6,823 bases of DNA from Candidatus Omnitrophota bacterium (GTDB lineage: Bacteria > Hinthialibacterota > Hinthialibacteria > Hinthialibacterales > JAKPRU01), in NCBI GenBank assembly GCA_029557025.1, contig JAKPRU010000359.1:1-6823 (forward strand), written 5' to 3'. A program made the position numbers and the translations under genes. Below are positions 6,167-6,823 of the stretch, one piece after another. Below the pieces are notes generated by a model that was given only the letters and a program-made list of their open reading frames with translations, made no database searches and was not told the DNA's origin. Numbering within the stretch: position 1 is the first letter of the stretch; the number at the start of each line of letters is the position of its first letter.

Positions 6167-6823
6167 ATGCAATTTGCTGGGAAGAACCGGACTGCGCCGA
6201 TAGGGGTGTTTGATTCCGGTATTGGGGGGCTTACGGTAGCGCGGGCAATTCTGGTTGATCTGCCGCGAGAAAGGCTGGTCTATTTCGGCGACACGGCCCG
6301 TGTCCCGTACGGGAACAAGTCATCCGAAACGGTACGACGATACTGCCGTGAGATCACGGATTTTCTCAGGAATTTGGGTGTCAAGATGGTGGTTGTGGCC
6401 TGCAATACATCGACCGCCGCAGCTTGGGACACAATTACCGAGACCTTTCCCGGACCGGTTGTCGGTGTTGTAGAGCCGGGAGCGATGGCGGCGGTATCCG
6501 CCACAAAAACAGGAAGAATCGGGGTGATCGGCACAAAAAGTACCATCGCCAGCGGCGCGTACGACCGTGCGCTCAAGCGGCTCGATCCCTCGGTACAAGT
6601 CTGGTCAACCCCCTGCCCTCTGTTCGTGCCCTTGGCGGAAGAGGGCTGGGCCGACGACCAAGTCACCCAGATTGTTGCCGCACGGTACTTGGCCTCCCTG
6701 ATTTCCGAAGGAGTGGATGTGATTATTCTCGGTTGCACCCATTACCCGCTTCTTCAGAACACCATCCAAGGTGTCGTGGGGCCGCAGATCACACTGGTCA
6801 ATTCGGCGGCCGAGACGGCTAAG
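6167..6823 (+). CDS. murI: Glutamate racemase (3' end outside the window)
   Basis: A cytoplasmic, cofactor-independent enzyme that interconverts L- and D-glutamate, supplying the D-Glu of peptidoglycan. The visible 219 codons contain IGVFDSGIGGLTV (12-24; Asp16 and Ser17 line the active site), YFGDTARVPYG (39-49), the first catalytic cysteine Cys79 (VACNTSTAA), the GVIGTKST segment (119-126) and the second catalytic cysteine Cys190 with His192 (GCTHYPLL). About 50 residues of a typical ~265-residue enzyme are missing at the C-terminus. The start is ambiguous: ATG 6167 has GGGGG (6158-6162) four bases upstream, whereas in-frame GTG 6143 has AAGG (6131-6134) eight bases upstream and would add eight residues (VIETGGGD). 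I prefer the ATG because it leaves the usual short leader before PIGVFDSG. The frame is open back past the gerM stop, with another GTG at 6134. It shares strand and theme with the amidase and GerMN genes. Confidence 0.96.
   Translation, partial: MQFAGKNRTAPIGVFDSGIGGLTVARAILVDLPRERLVYFGDTARVPYGNKSSETVRRYCREITDFLRNLGVKMVVVACNTSTAAAWDTITETFPGPVVGVVEPGAMAAVSATKTGRIGVIGTKSTIASGAYDRALKRLDPSVQVWSTPCPLFVPLAEEGWADDQVTQIVAARYLASLISEGVDVIILGCTHYPLLQNTIQGVVGPQITLVNSAAETAK

Overview
The window reads as a chromosomal segment (all genes on the + strand, moderate-to-high GC) from an uncultured-type, diderm-like bacterium. The combination of a secreted-type FAD-dependent oxidoreductase with long C-terminal extensions, a stand-alone type II pseudopilin ending in a GDI-type motif, an Rpn/PD-(D/E)XK protein and an amidase/GerMN/glutamate racemase cluster is what I would expect from candidate phyla such as Sumerlaeota or Hydrogenedentota. 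That placement is an inference from gene style only, and I hold it weakly.

Layout. 2-1828: the C-terminal ~608 residues of an FAD-dependent oxidoreductase whose nucleotide-binding N-terminus lies outside the window. 1844-2407: a prepilin-like protein, 15 bases downstream. 2462-3431: a Rpn-family (YhgA-like) recombination-promoting nuclease gene broken by one extra base between the codon for its putative catalytic Asp and its E-x-K motif. 3432-3567: a short regulatory interval with a candidate promoter, an inverted repeat and a perfect GC-rich hairpin. 3568-3801: a single-cluster [4Fe-4S] ferredoxin. 3802-4233: about 430 bases without a convincing gene, holding a weak terminator candidate, an orphan ribosome binding site and fragments that may be a decayed reading frame. 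4234-5481, 5494-6105 and 6167-end: a co-directional cluster of secreted N-acetylmuramoyl-L-alanine amidase, membrane-anchored GerMN-domain protein and glutamate racemase (3' end outside the window).

How the genes work together. The last three form the only clear functional unit: the racemase supplies D-glutamate for the peptidoglycan stem peptide, the amidase cleaves the bond between that peptide and the glycan, and GerMN proteins are envelope proteins often encoded beside murI. The oxidoreductase and the pseudopilin are probably co-transcribed, but a functional link is not shown. The Rpn gene and ferredoxin look like independent single-gene units.

I see no CRISPR array, tRNA, rRNA, insertion sequence or clear new multi-gene system. 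The most checkable oddities are the precisely placed frameshift in the Rpn gene, the 5' leader of the ferredoxin and the possible gene relic at 3835-4168.
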